A stretch of DNA of 64,000 nt from Novosphingopyxis baekryungensis DSM 16222. Its GTDB lineage: Bacteria > Pseudomonadota > Alphaproteobacteria > Sphingomonadales > Sphingomonadaceae. Below the pieces are notes generated by a model. That model made no database searches. It was not told the DNA's origin and saw only the letters and a list, made by a program, of their open reading frames with translations. The DNA is taken from positions 178,033 through 242,032 of the forward strand of contig NZ_ATUR01000007.1 in NCBI RefSeq assembly GCF_000420305.1. Reading direction: 5' to 3'. Each line of letters begins with the position of its first letter. The first letter of the stretch is position 1. Below, piece by piece: positions 26,284-34,848 of this stretch. A program made the position numbers and the translations under genes.

Positions 26284-27617
26284 TACAGCATGGGGCCCTC
26301 GGCATCGCGCAGCACCATGTCCGCGCTGGCCAAGTGCAGCCGGTGGGCGAGCCAGGCCGAGACCAGGCACATCACCCCGCTCAGCAGCAACTGCTCGGTA
26401 ATCGCAATGCCGGCGGCGCTAAGCGCGAATGTCACGACCGATCCCAGCACCATCGCGCCGCTGTTGACCAGATTGTTGGCGGCCACCGCCCGCGCCGTTT
26501 CGCTCTTGGGTACGGTGGTCGTCAAAAAGGCATAAAGCGGCACGACGAACATGCCGCCCGCCGTTGCAATGCCGAGCAGGGTCAGCACGACGGCCCAGCT
26601 GTCCGGATGCGCCAGAAAGTCCGGAATATCGTAAAGCCGCCCCGTCTGGCTGACCTCCCAGCCATGGCAGACGAGATAGAAGAGCAGGACGAACCCGCCC
26701 ATGGCCAGCACACAGGCGGGGGCGAAGCGCGCGGAGACCTTGCCTTCCAGCAGCCGGTTGATGGCGACCGAGCCGATGGCGATGCCGATGGAAAAGATCG
26801 CCAGAAACAGGCTGGCCACGGTCTTGTCGCCCGTCAGCACATTCTTCACCAGCGGCGGAAACTGGATGAACAGCACCGTGCCGATGCTCCAGAAGAAGCT
26901 GATCGCCACCACCGCCAGCCACACCGCGCGCGTCTTGCGGACCAGCGCCACCAGATCGCGTGAGGAGGTCCACAGATTGAAATCGATCCGGCCGATATCG
27001 CTGGGTTCGGGCGGGGCGGGGGGCACCTGCCGGCCGATGACATAGCCGATCAGCGCCGTCACGATCACCGCGCCCGCAGCGGCCTCTACCGGAATGATGC
27101 CGGCCACGATGGTGCCGATCAGAATGGCGATATAGGTGCCCGCTTCCACCAGCCCGGTGCCGCCAAGCACTTCGTCATGCGCCAGATGCTGGGGCAGGAT
27201 GGCGTATTTGATCGGCCCGAAAAAGGTGGAATGCACGCCCATCGCGAACAGGGCGAGCAAGAGCAGCGGGATGGCGGCGCTCATCACGGCGATACCGAGC
27301 CAGGCCAGCACCAGGCCCAGCCCGCCCGCGATCATGATCGCGATCTCGCAGGCCTTGATAATGCGGATGAGCCCGGCCTTGTCACGCGCATCGGCGAACT
27401 GGCCGGACAGGGCGGAAAACAGGAAGAAGGGCAGCACAAACACACCGGTGGCCACGGCGCTGAACAGCGTCTCGCTCTCCGGATCGCTGAATACGCCATA
27501 GACGACGAACAGCACCATCGCCGTCTTGTACAGATTGTCGTTGAACGCACCGAGGCTCTGGGTGGCGAACAGGGGCAAGAACCGACGCTTGTTCAGCAGA
27601 TGAAAGGAAGCCTGCAT
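26283..27617 (-). CDS. MFS transporter of the LplT-like group
   Basis: This 444-residue protein has about twelve hydrophobic segments. The N-terminal signature ATQSLGAFNDNLYKTAMV is that of LplT and the membrane part of LplT-acyltransferase fusions, which flip lysophospholipids across the inner membrane. GVHSTFFGPIKYAILPQHL is also typical of that group. No acyltransferase domain is attached, and no aas-like gene is adjacent. Start ATG 27617 is the first in frame. A phospholipid-related substrate is likely by family, but related drug and siderophore carriers also share this fold. Confidence 0.86.
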   Translation of the reverse strand: MQASFHLLNKRRFLPLFATQSLGAFNDNLYKTAMVLFVVYGVFSDPESETLFSAVATGVFVLPFFLFSALSGQFADARDKAGLIRIIKACEIAIMIAGGLGLVLAWLGIAVMSAAIPLLLLALFAMGVHSTFFGPIKYAILPQHLAHDEVLGGTGLVEAGTYIAILIGTIVAGIIPVEAAAGAVIVTALIGYVIGRQVPPAPPEPSDIGRIDFNLWTSSRDLVALVRKTRAVWLAVVAISFFWSIGTVLFIQFPPLVKNVLTGDKTVASLFLAIFSIGIAIGSVAINRLLEGKVSARFAPACVLAMGGFVLLFYLVCHGWEVSQTGRLYDIPDFLAHPDSWAVVLTLLGIATAGGMFVVPLYAFLTTTVPKSETARAVAANNLVNSGAMVLGSVVTFALSAAGIAITEQLLLSGVMCLVSAWLAHRLHLASADMVLRDAEGPML

Positions 27618-27740
27618 CGCTCACCGTCTTAGCGGGCGGGCTGGCGACGGGGAAGGAGTTTGTTCGGCAGCGGATCGGCGCGCGCCGCATGCACCCGCCC
27701 GAGGGCCGCCAGCGCGCGCACGGCTTGCCGCTCTAGCAAT

Positions 27741-27755
27741 TGACTTTCATTCGCA
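27741..27755. promoter_or_regulatory. Possible Fur-type box upstream of the PepSY operon
   Basis: TGACTTTCATTCGCA loosely fits the 7-1-7 Fur pattern TGATAAT-N-ATTATCA (10 of 14 defined positions). It lies 63 bases before the PepSY gene. It is listed because the operon looks iron-related; the match alone is weak. Confidence 0.3.
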
Positions 27756-27817
27756 AAGTCGGCACCTGACGCACCGATTGTTTCTGGCCGATAGTTTTTG
27801 ATGATGGCATTTTTCCC

Positions 27818-28462
27818 GTGAACACGCAGCAAGGCGCTATTGGCAAAAGCCGCCGGCCCCGCAGACGGCTGTCGCCGTTCTGGACGCGCCAGTTCCATAC
27901 TTGGCACTGGATGAGCAGCGCCATCTGCATGGTGGGGATGATCCTGTTCGCCATCACCGGCATTACGCTGAACCATGCCGGCGCGATCGAGTCCGAACCG
28001 GTCACGGTGACGCGCGAGGCGGCGATGCCGGCCCCGCTGCTGGCGGATTTGCGCGCGGCCCCAAGCGGCCTGCCTGCGCCCGCGCCGCGCCGCTGGCTGG
28101 AAGGGGAGCTGGATATCAGCCTTGCCGGACGCACGCCCGAATGGAACGATGCCGAGCTCTACATAGCGCTGCCGCGCGCCGGGGGCGATGGCTGGGTCTC
28201 GGTCGATCTGGCGAGCGGCGCGGTGCTCTATGAAGACACCGGCCGCGGTCCGATCGCCTATCTCAACGATCTGCACAAGGGGCGGGACACCGGGCCTGCC
28301 TGGTCCTGGTTCATCGATCTGTTTGCCGGCGCCTGCATCATCTTCTGCGTCACCGGCTTTCTGCTGCTTCAGCTGCATGCGCGCAAGCGGCCATCGACTT
28401 GGCCGATCGTCGGCGCAGGCGTGCTGATCCCGCTATTTCTCATCATTTTTCTGATGCATTGA
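27818..28462 (+). CDS. PepSY-associated transmembrane protein
   Basis: This 214-residue membrane protein has a helix at about 30-52 (MSSAICMVGMILFAITGITLNH), a periplasmic PepSY-like region at about 60-150, a second helix (AGACIIFCVTGFLLLQL) and a third at the end. The His and Trp residues around the first helix (RQFHTWHWM, GITLNHAG) resemble haem-binding PepSY reductases such as PiuB/FsrB types. The start is GTG at 27818. It heads a run of PepSY, DUF2271, DUF4198 and ApbE genes with small gaps. A role in carrying electrons across the inner membrane to a flavinylated partner is a reasonable inference. Confidence 0.87.
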   Translation: MNTQQGAIGKSRRPRRRLSPFWTRQFHTWHWMSSAICMVGMILFAITGITLNHAGAIESEPVTVTREAAMPAPLLADLRAAPSGLPAPAPRRWLEGELDISLAGRTPEWNDAELYIALPRAGGDGWVSVDLASGAVLYEDTGRGPIAYLNDLHKGRDTGPAWSWFIDLFAGACIIFCVTGFLLLQLHARKRPSTWPIVGAGVLIPLFLIIFLMH

Positions 28463-28479
28463 CCGAAAGGCCTTCTCCC

Positions 28480-29001
28480 ATGCGTAAACATCTTCTCATG
28501 GCCGTACCGGCGGCCGCCGCATCCGCTGCCACGCCCGTTTATGCGAGTGACATGCAGGTGCAGCTGGAAATTCCGCGCCTGCGCGTGGCCGAATATCACA
28601 AGCCCTATGTCGCCGTCTGGATCGAGAATGAGGCGGGCAAGACGGTGGCCACGCTGGATGCCTGGTATCAGACCGATGCCAAGGGCGAGGACGGGCGCAA
28701 ATGGCTGCCCGATCTGCGCACCTGGTGGCGGCGTGCGGGCCGCGCCGCCAGCATGCCGGCCAATGGGATCAGCGGGCCGACCCAGGCGCCGGGCCGCTAT
28801 TCCATGCAATTCAAGGAAGGCACGCGTCCGCTGCCGAACCTGACCGCCGGGGCCTACACCTTGCGGGTGGAGGCGGCGCGCGAAGTGGGCGGGCGCGAAA
28901 TGGTCAGCATCCCGTTTCAGTGGCCGCCGCGCACGGCCATGTCCGGCAGCGCCGCCGGCACCAAGGAACTGGGCGCGGTCCGCCTGACCATCAAACCCTG
29001 A
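28480..29001 (+). CDS. DUF2271 periplasmic protein with flavinylation-like motif
   Basis: This 173-residue protein has a cleavable signal peptide (MRKHLLMAVPAAAASAAT…YAS) and a DUF2271 body: RVAEYHKPYVAVWIENEAG, WYQTDAKGEDGRKWLPDLRTWW. At residues 95-101 it has NGISGPT followed by QAPG. This aligns with the D-G-x-S-G-A-T type motif on whose Thr ApbE attaches FMN, so Thr101 is a candidate flavinylation site. ApbE is encoded two genes downstream. The start ATG 28480 is followed directly by the signal peptide; the longer open frame upstream is not protein-like. It probably serves as an FMN-carrying periplasmic redox protein. Confidence 0.87.
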   Translation: MRKHLLMAVPAAAASAATPVYASDMQVQLEIPRLRVAEYHKPYVAVWIENEAGKTVATLDAWYQTDAKGEDGRKWLPDLRTWWRRAGRAASMPANGISGPTQAPGRYSMQFKEGTRPLPNLTAGAYTLRVEAAREVGGREMVSIPFQWPPRTAMSGSAAGTKELGAVRLTIKP

Positions 29002-29027
29002 TCAACTCGTACAAGAGGAATATCCGC

Positions 29028-29882
29028 ATGTTCGCCAAATCGTCCTTGCTCGCCGCTGGTCTCGCCATCGGCCTGTCCGCCCTCATGCCCTCGACCGCTG
29101 CCGAGGCGCACCGCCGCTGGCTGCTGCCTTCCTCCACCGTTCTGGCGGGCGAGGCGGAGATCGTGTCGGTCGATGCCGCCGCCTCCAATGCGCTGTTCGT
29201 CTTCGAACATCGCGCCATGGGGCTGGACGATCTGACCGTCACCGGCCCGGACGGGCAGGCGGTGACGCCGGATATCATCGGCAGCGGCGCCTATCGCAGC
29301 GTGTTCGATGTGCCGTTGAAGGAACAGGGCACCTATCGCATCGCGCTGGTGAACAGCGGCATGATGGGCTCCTATGAGCTGAACGGCGAACGCCATCGCT
29401 GGCGCGGCAAGCGCGCGGATCTGGAAAGCGGCATTCCTGCCGGTGCCACGAATGTTCGCGTGAGCGAAATGGCCGGCCGAACGGAGACCTTTGTGACGCT
29501 TGGGGCCCCCAATGATACCGCGCTGGCGGCCACCGGTCAGGGCCTGGAAATGATCCCCGTCACCCATCCCAACGATCTGGTGACCGGCGAAGCGGCACGG
29601 ATGCAGTTCTTGGCCGATGGCGCACCCGCGGCCGGGCTGGAACTGGAATTCGTGGCCGGCGGCACGCGCTATCGCGACGATCCGGGTATCCGCAAGTTGA
29701 CGACCGATGCCCAGGGCATGGTGTCGCTGCAGGTGGAAGAGCCAGGCATGTATTATCTGGAAGCCTCGACCAGCAGCGATGGTGGCCCGGCGGCCGATGA
29801 GGATGGCGCGATGGCAAGCGAAGGTGCAGCGCCTGCCAAACGCATGTCCTACACGGCCGTTCTGGAATTCATGCCGCTTTGA
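29028..29882 (+). CDS. DUF4198 family periplasmic protein
   Basis: This 284-residue protein has a signal peptide (about 1-27, ending TAAEAHRRWLLPS). The mature start A-H-R-R-W-L-L-P is typical of DUF4198 proteins, which begin with a metal-binding-like His after cleavage. A C-terminal Ig-like region (DAQGMVSLQVEEPGMYYLEAS) follows. AGAGGA at 29013-29018 precedes the ATG at 29028. Its stop overlaps the start of apbE (TTGA). DUF4198 proteins occur with nickel/cobalt or iron uptake systems; here the neighbours point to iron. The exact role is unknown. Confidence 0.87.
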   Translation: MFAKSSLLAAGLAIGLSALMPSTAAEAHRRWLLPSSTVLAGEAEIVSVDAAASNALFVFEHRAMGLDDLTVTGPDGQAVTPDIIGSGAYRSVFDVPLKEQGTYRIALVNSGMMGSYELNGERHRWRGKRADLESGIPAGATNVRVSEMAGRTETFVTLGAPNDTALAATGQGLEMIPVTHPNDLVTGEAARMQFLADGAPAAGLELEFVAGGTRYRDDPGIRKLTTDAQGMVSLQVEEPGMYYLEASTSSDGGPAADEDGAMASEGAAPAKRMSYTAVLEFMPL

Positions 29883-30877
29883 CGGGGCAACATCCGGGCG
29901 GCGGCGGGCAGGGCGAGATCGATCTGCTGCTGCCGCCCGGCCAGCATCATACGCCGCCGCCCCATGCCGATACCCGCCCGGTGCGGCTGGCCGGGGAAAC
30001 GATGGGCACCGGCTGGTCGCTCGATGCGCTTGTGCCCACGGCGCTGTCCACCGACGCGGTAGAGGCGGCGCTTATACAGGCGTTCGAGACGGTTATCGCG
30101 CAGATGAGCCAGTGGCGCGCAGATTCGCAGATAAGCCGCTTCAATAGCGGCGCGCCCGGCAGCGAACATCGCATCGGCCCGCAGTTCCGGCAGGTGCTGG
30201 ATTGCGCCATGGCGATATCACAGGCGAGCGACGGGGCCTTTCATCCGGCGTTGGGCGCCGCCGCGCAGGCATGGGGCTTCGGCGCGGCCAAGTTCGATGG
30301 CGCAAAGCCCACCGGCAAGGTCGCGCCCGCCGACTGGCGCAGCCTGGCGGGCAGCGCGCCGGACCGGATCGTGCAGCCGGGCGGTGTCAGGCTCGATCTG
30401 TCCGGCATCGCCAAGGGCTTTGCGGTCGATCTGGCCATGGCGGCGCTTCAACGTTGCGGACTTGGCCATGCGCTGCTCGACATCGGGGGGGAGCTGAAGG
30501 GGATCGGCCTGCGGGCGGACGGGCTGCCCTGGTGGGTGGATCTGGAGCAGGGCGACGGCAGCGCCACCATGGCGACGCGGATCGGCCTGACCGGATGGGC
30601 GGTCGCCACATCGGGCCATTGGCACCGGCGGCGCAGTGCGGGCACGGACAGCTGGTCCCACACGCTCGATCCCGCCACGGGCGCGCCGGTTGGCGATGCG
30701 TTGAGCGCCACGGTGCTGCACCCCGGCTGCATGCAGGCCGATGCATTGGCGACAGCGCTGATCGTGCTGGGCGAAGCGCGTGCGATGGCCTTTGCGGATC
30801 GCCACAATCTGGCTGCGCGGCTGGTCACCGGCACGCAGGTGCTGGAAAGTGCGGCCTGGCGGCGTTGGCGCGCATAG
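29879..30877 (+). CDS. apbE: FAD:protein FMN transferase
   Basis: This protein of up to 332 residues attaches FMN through a phosphoester bond to Thr in periplasmic or membrane targets, using FAD and Mg2+. ApbE motifs are the N-terminal [24 protein letters not shown], the ATSGHWHRR segment, [13 protein letters not shown] and the metal-binding [11 protein letters not shown]. Because the ETMGT segment is close to the true N-terminus, the start must be upstream of it. TTG at 29879 overlaps the DUF4198 stop; the leader before ETMGT is not a convincing signal peptide. The probable substrate is the DUF2271 protein of the same operon. Confidence 0.93.
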   Translation: MTGQHPGGGGQGEIDLLLPPGQHHTPPPHADTRPVRLAGETMGTGWSLDALVPTALSTDAVEAALIQAFETVIAQMSQWRADSQISRFNSGAPGSEHRIGPQFRQVLDCAMAISQASDGAFHPALGAAAQAWGFGAAKFDGAKPTGKVAPADWRSLAGSAPDRIVQPGGVRLDLSGIAKGFAVDLAMAALQRCGLGHALLDIGGELKGIGLRADGLPWWVDLEQGDGSATMATRIGLTGWAVATSGHWHRRRSAGTDSWSHTLDPATGAPVGDALSATVLHPGCMQADALATALIVLGEARAMAFADRHNLAARLVTGTQVLESAAWRRWRA

Positions 30878-30905
30878 CGATGGTGGCAAGAACAGGAGAA
30901 AGCCG

Positions 30906-31589
30906 ATGATGGTACGGATCGAAAAGGTGCTGGACGAAGCGCAGCTGCGCGGCCTGCGCGCGCGTATCGACGAGGGCGATTGGGTGGATGGCAATGAGAC
31001 ATCGGGCCACCAGTCGCGCAATGCCAAGCGCAATCGCCAGCTCAAACAGGGCAGCGCAGCACAGCAGGAGGCGGGCCGCATGGTGCTCGATGCGCTGGGC
31101 CAGACGCCGGAATTCATCGCCGCGGCGTTGCCGCTCAAGGTCTTTCCCCCGCTGTTCAATCGCTATGCCGGCGGCGAGGCGTTCGGCGCGCATGTCGACA
31201 ACGCGATCCGGCGGCTGGACGGTACCGATTTCCGGATTCGCAGCGATCTGTCGGCCACGCTCTTTCTTGCGGACCCGGACAGCTATGACGGCGGCGAGCT
31301 GGTGGTGGAGGATCTGTTCGGCGAGCACCGGGTGAAGCTGCCGGCGGGCGATATGGTGCTCTATCCCGCCTCCAGCCTGCATCATGTGACGCCGGTGACG
31401 CGCGGGGAGCGTGTCGGCTGCTTCTTCTGGCTGCAGAGCATGGTGCGCGACGCGGGCGCGCGCGAACAGCTTTACCGGTTGGACCGGACGGTCCGTACCC
31501 TGACGCAGGAGCGCGGAGCGAGCGATCAGCCCGTCCTGGAACTGACCAATCTCTATCATAATCTGCTGCGTCGCTGGGCCGATGCTTAA
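30906..31589 (+). CDS. PKHD-type Fe(II)/2-oxoglutarate hydroxylase (PiuC-like)
   Basis: This 227-residue member of the PKHD hydroxylase family uses Fe(II), oxygen and 2-oxoglutarate. The metal triad is visible as His96-x-Asp98 (FGAHVDNAI) and a distal His at about 159-160 ([11 protein letters not shown]), with Arg169 in GERVGCFFW for 2-oxoglutarate. [10 protein letters not shown] is also characteristic. AGGAGA precedes the ATG at 30906. PiuC-type genes lie beside TonB siderophore receptors such as PiuA/Fiu in many Proteobacteria, as here (31680). The substrate of PiuC is not established. Confidence 0.92.
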   Translation: MMVRIEKVLDEAQLRGLRARIDEGDWVDGNETSGHQSRNAKRNRQLKQGSAAQQEAGRMVLDALGQTPEFIAAALPLKVFPPLFNRYAGGEAFGAHVDNAIRRLDGTDFRIRSDLSATLFLADPDSYDGGELVVEDLFGEHRVKLPAGDMVLYPASSLHHVTPVTRGERVGCFFWLQSMVRDAGAREQLYRLDRTVRTLTQERGASDQPVLELTNLYHNLLRRWADA

Positions 31590-31605
31590 TCGCTATTGCG
31601 ACCTG

Positions 31606-31620
31606 TTTGCATTTGCATTG
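31606..31620. promoter_or_regulatory. TTTGCATTTGCATTG repeat in the TonB receptor leader
   Basis: The short gap before the receptor gene contains TTTGCATTTGCATTG, an AT-rich direct repeat with a TGCA…TGCA dyad. It could be an iron-responsive operator or part of the promoter. No consensus fits well enough to name the regulator. Confidence 0.3.
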
Positions 31621-31679
31621 ACATAGGCCATCGCAACTTTCATAGGGCGCCCAACAACAAAACAGGGAGCCGAAGAGCC

Positions 31680-33836
31680 ATGACCTCACCCAAATCCGTT
31701 CGCATGACCGCGCCATTTCTCGCATTGGGCTGCGTGGGTTTCGTCGCCAGCGCGCCAGCGCTGGCAGAGGACGCCGCTGATCCCGATCAGACCATCATCG
31801 TGGCGGGCGAGCGGCCGGATGCACTCTCCATCAACGCTGCGCCCGCGCCCATTCTCGATACACCGCGCACCATCAACGTGGTGACCGAGGAAACGTTGGA
31901 GCGCACCGCCTCTTTCTCCTTCGAAGACGCGCTGCGCACCGTCCCCGGCATCACGCTGGGCGCCGGCGAGGGCGGCACCGCATCGGGGGATATCCCATTG
32001 ATCCGCGGCGTCGATGCCACCAGCGACATCTTCGTCGATGGCGCACGCGATGTCGGCACGCAGACCCGCGAGACCTTTGCCATAGAGCGGATCGAGGTCT
32101 TCAAGGGGCCGAGCGGTGCGCTGGGCGGCCGCGGCGCGGCGGCGGGCGGCATCAACATTGTCAGCAAGACCGCGCGGGCAGGCAATTTTGCCTCGGCCAC
32201 GGCCACGCTCGGTACCTCCGATCTCTATCGCGTCACCGCAGACGTCAATCGCCAGATCGGCGACAAGCTGGCGGTGCGCGTGGTTGCCCTGTACCATGAT
32301 TCCGAAATCGCCGGCCGCGACGCCGTATTCGATGATCGCTGGGGCGTTTCGCCCTCCATCGCCTATGGCGTTGGCACCGACACGGTCGCCAGCCTGACCC
32401 ATTATCATTTCGAGGGCGATCAGCTGCCCGATTACGGCATTCCCCTAACCTCGCGCGGGCAATTGCCGAACGGGGAGCGGCGTCCCGCCGATGTCGATCC
32501 CGACAATTTCTATGGTCTGCTGGACCGGGATTTCCAGGAAACCCGCGTGGACACCACCTCCTTCCAGGTCGATCATAATATGGGCAATGGGTGGAGCGCC
32601 TCGGCCCTGCTGCGCTATTCGGACTCCGACAGCAATTACATCGTCACCAATCCGGATGACAGCGCCGGCAATGTCGCCAATGATCTGGTGTGGCGGGCCA
32701 CCAAGAGCCGCAATTCAAACACCGAATCGATGACCGCCGTGGGCAATATCTCCGGTCAGTTCGCCACCGGATCGATCGAACACAGCCTGTCGATCGGCGC
32801 GGAATATAGCTGGGCCGATACCTATAATCTCAATTACAGCGTGGATACGGGCGATCGCACATGTCCAGCCTCTGCGATCGCGAATTTCAACTGCACCAGC
32901 TTGCAGAATCCCAATCCGCGCGATCCCTGGACCGGCGCGATCACACCGGCTGGCGCGCCCACCACGGCAGAGGCGGAAGATATCAGCTTCTACGCTTTCG
33001 ATTCGATCACGCTCATCCCCGAACTGATCGTGACCGGCGGAATCCGCTATACCGATTATAGCGCCAAGGGGGCCGGTTCGCGCCGCGGAGTACCTTTTAA
33101 CGGAACAGTCGAAACCGATTTCATCAGCTGGCAGGCCGGCGCGGTGTTCAAGCCCAGGCCGTGGGCGAGTATCTATGCGTCCTACGCCAACGCCAAAAAC
33201 CCTCCAGGCACCGATGTGGGCGCCGGATCGGGCAACATTGCCATCAACAATGACACTTATTCCCCGCAGGAAACCGAGAATTTCGAGGTAGGGGCCAAGG
33301 CCGACTTATTTGGCGGTGCCATGCAGCTTTCCGCCTCCGCCTTTCAAGTTGATCGCGGCAATATCATCAACACCGACATTGTGGGCGAGGTAACCAACAT
33401 CATCGAATCCGCCCGCATCCGCGGTTTCGAACTAGGCGTCACCGGCCGCGCCGGACCGGTCTCGCTGTTCGGCGGCTATACCTATGTGGATAGCGAACTG
33501 CGCGATGATAGTGCCGATCGGGGCAATCGCCTGCCCAATACGCCGGTCGGCAATTTGTCGCTGACCGCCGATGTGGTGGTGACCGATCAGTTCAGCTTCG
33601 GTGGCGGGGTCTATCATCAGACCGGACGTTTCGCCGATGCGGGCAACCTGATCTCGGCAGACGGCTATGTGCGCGTAGATGCTTTTGCGGCCTATGCCAT
33701 CACCGACAATATCGGCCTGCGCCTGAATGTGAAGAATGTGGGTGACGAGCGTTATGTCACCAAGCTGCGTAACCCGCATTTCGCCGTGCCGGCCCAGGGG
33801 CGGCAGGCCATTCTCTCCCTGAACATGCGCTACTGA
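31680..33836 (+). CDS. TonB-dependent siderophore receptor (Fiu/PiuA-like)
   Basis: This 718-residue outer-membrane protein has a signal peptide ending APALAED. A TonB-box-like segment DQTIIVAGERP follows, then a plug domain (PRTINVVTEETLERT, IPLIRGVDATSDIFVDGARD, ERIEVFKGPSGALGGRGA) and a 22-strand barrel ending in FAVPAQGRQAILSLNMRY with the terminal aromatic. The plug motifs match catecholate siderophore receptors. The ATG at 31680 follows GGGAG; the frame upstream is not coding. The PiuC-like gene directly upstream and the PepSY/ApbE block before it support an iron-uptake role. Confidence 0.93.
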   Translation: MTSPKSVRMTAPFLALGCVGFVASAPALAEDAADPDQTIIVAGERPDALSINAAPAPILDTPRTINVVTEETLERTASFSFEDALRTVPGITLGAGEGGTASGDIPLIRGVDATSDIFVDGARDVGTQTRETFAIERIEVFKGPSGALGGRGAAAGGINIVSKTARAGNFASATATLGTSDLYRVTADVNRQIGDKLAVRVVALYHDSEIAGRDAVFDDRWGVSPSIAYGVGTDTVASLTHYHFEGDQLPDYGIPLTSRGQLPNGERRPADVDPDNFYGLLDRDFQETRVDTTSFQVDHNMGNGWSASALLRYSDSDSNYIVTNPDDSAGNVANDLVWRATKSRNSNTESMTAVGNISGQFATGSIEHSLSIGAEYSWADTYNLNYSVDTGDRTCPASAIANFNCTSLQNPNPRDPWTGAITPAGAPTTAEAEDISFYAFDSITLIPELIVTGGIRYTDYSAKGAGSRRGVPFNGTVETDFISWQAGAVFKPRPWASIYASYANAKNPPGTDVGAGSGNIAINNDTYSPQETENFEVGAKADLFGGAMQLSASAFQVDRGNIINTDIVGEVTNIIESARIRGFELGVTGRAGPVSLFGGYTYVDSELRDDSADRGNRLPNTPVGNLSLTADVVVTDQFSFGGGVYHQTGRFADAGNLISADGYVRVDAFAAYAITDNIGLRLNVKNVGDERYVTKLRNPHFAVPAQGRQAILSLNMRY

Positions 33837-33845
33837 TCGCTATCG

Positions 33846-33880
33846 CGGGGCCGGTGCGCGGGTGACGCGCATCGGCCCCG
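33846..33880. terminator. GC-rich hairpin between convergent genes
   Basis: CGGGGCCG (33846-33853) pairs with CGGCCCCG (33873-33880), and the adjacent GTGCGC/GCGCAT extends the stem with one wobble. It lies between the stops of the siderophore receptor and the GST gene. No T-run follows. Confidence 0.65.
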
Positions 33881-33886
33881 GAAATA

Positions 33887-34534
33887 TTACGAGGCCGCGC
33901 CCATCGGCTGCATGTCCTGCCGGCCCAGCGCGGTCTTGACGCCTGCATCCGCTTCCATGCGGTCACGGTGCGCGGCGAGCGCAGGATAGTCGCTCAGGGT
34001 CAGCGGCGTCTGGTCGAGCCAGCGCACCAGCACATAAAGAAAGGCGTCGGCAAAGCTCTTCTCGCCCAGATACCAGTCGCCGTCCGCCGATGAGAGCTTG
34101 TCGTTCATCCGCTTATAATGGCCGCGCAATCTGTCATAGGCCGCCTGTTTCACTTCGTCCTGCGCGCTGTCGCTCTTGGCGAAGTTCTGCGCCGCGAAAT
34201 GCGGACCATAGGCGCCGTGCACTTCGGTCGTCATGAACGACAGGGCTTCGGCTTCGCGCCGGCCAAGTTTGCTGTCCCGCGCATAGCCTTCCCCGCCATG
34301 GGTCGCGCCCAGCCAGGCCAGAATGGCGGACAGCTCGGTCAGCACATCGCCATCGGCAAATTTGATGGCAGGCACTTTGCCCTTTGGATTGATGGCCAGA
34401 TAGGCGTCTTTCTTGTGATCGCCATAGGCCATGTTCTCGACGGCAACAGGCGCATCGATCCACGCAATCGCAATATTGGCCGCGAGCGAGCAGGTTCCGG
34501 GCATGGTGTAGAGAGTGTCTTGGGTATCGGGCAT
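33887..34534 (-). CDS. Glutathione S-transferase family protein
   Basis: This 215-residue protein has an N-terminal thioredoxin-like domain (LYTMPGTCSLAANIAIAW, NPKGKVPAIKFADGDVLTELSAIL) and a C-terminal helical domain with SFADAFLYVLVRWLD. The TMPGTCSLA segment, with Cys near residue 15, is typical of bacterial beta-class GSTs, where Cys rather than Tyr/Ser contacts glutathione. Such enzymes conjugate or reduce electrophiles in the cytoplasm. It starts at ATG 34534 with a 314-base gap upstream. The neighbouring EthD-type and SDR genes on the same strand suggest a detoxification group. Confidence 0.92.
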   Translation of the reverse strand: MPDTQDTLYTMPGTCSLAANIAIAWIDAPVAVENMAYGDHKKDAYLAINPKGKVPAIKFADGDVLTELSAILAWLGATHGGEGYARDSKLGRREAEALSFMTTEVHGAYGPHFAAQNFAKSDSAQDEVKQAAYDRLRGHYKRMNDKLSSADGDWYLGEKSFADAFLYVLVRWLDQTPLTLSDYPALAAHRDRMEADAGVKTALGRQDMQPMGAAS

Positions 34535-34848
34535 CGGATAAATCTCCTTCTGCCAGACATACGCGCGGGGAGCGGCAAGGGTCCCGCGCCAGCCCTATTT
34601 CGTGCTGGTGAAGAACAACCGGCACGTTCCAAGAAAAAGCCTTGAAGGACCGAGCATGCGCGTGCGGGTATATAATGGCAGTACGTGAATTTTAATCGCA
34701 AACGCGAGACGTCGACTTGACGATATATAGGCTTGGTGGCGGATAACTTGCCTGACATATGAACAAAGAAAGCTGTCCTGCGCCGGCGCAATTAGGGCGG
34801 TCCGCTGGCTCAGGAAAATGAGACGCCCGGCCGGGCAGGCGTCTGCCG
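34535..34848. other. AT-rich intergenic stretch
   Basis: This 314-base gap separates the GST gene from the next gene on the same strand. The part at about 34660-34760 is much richer in A/T than its surroundings and probably contains the GST promoter. No RNA gene, repeat or named site could be supported. Confidence 0.5.

Noticed and set aside
26020..26535. Open frame of 171 codons overlapping the small membrane-protein gene and the MFS gene
   Set aside because: It crosses two genes better supported in other frames, and its translation is low-complexity.
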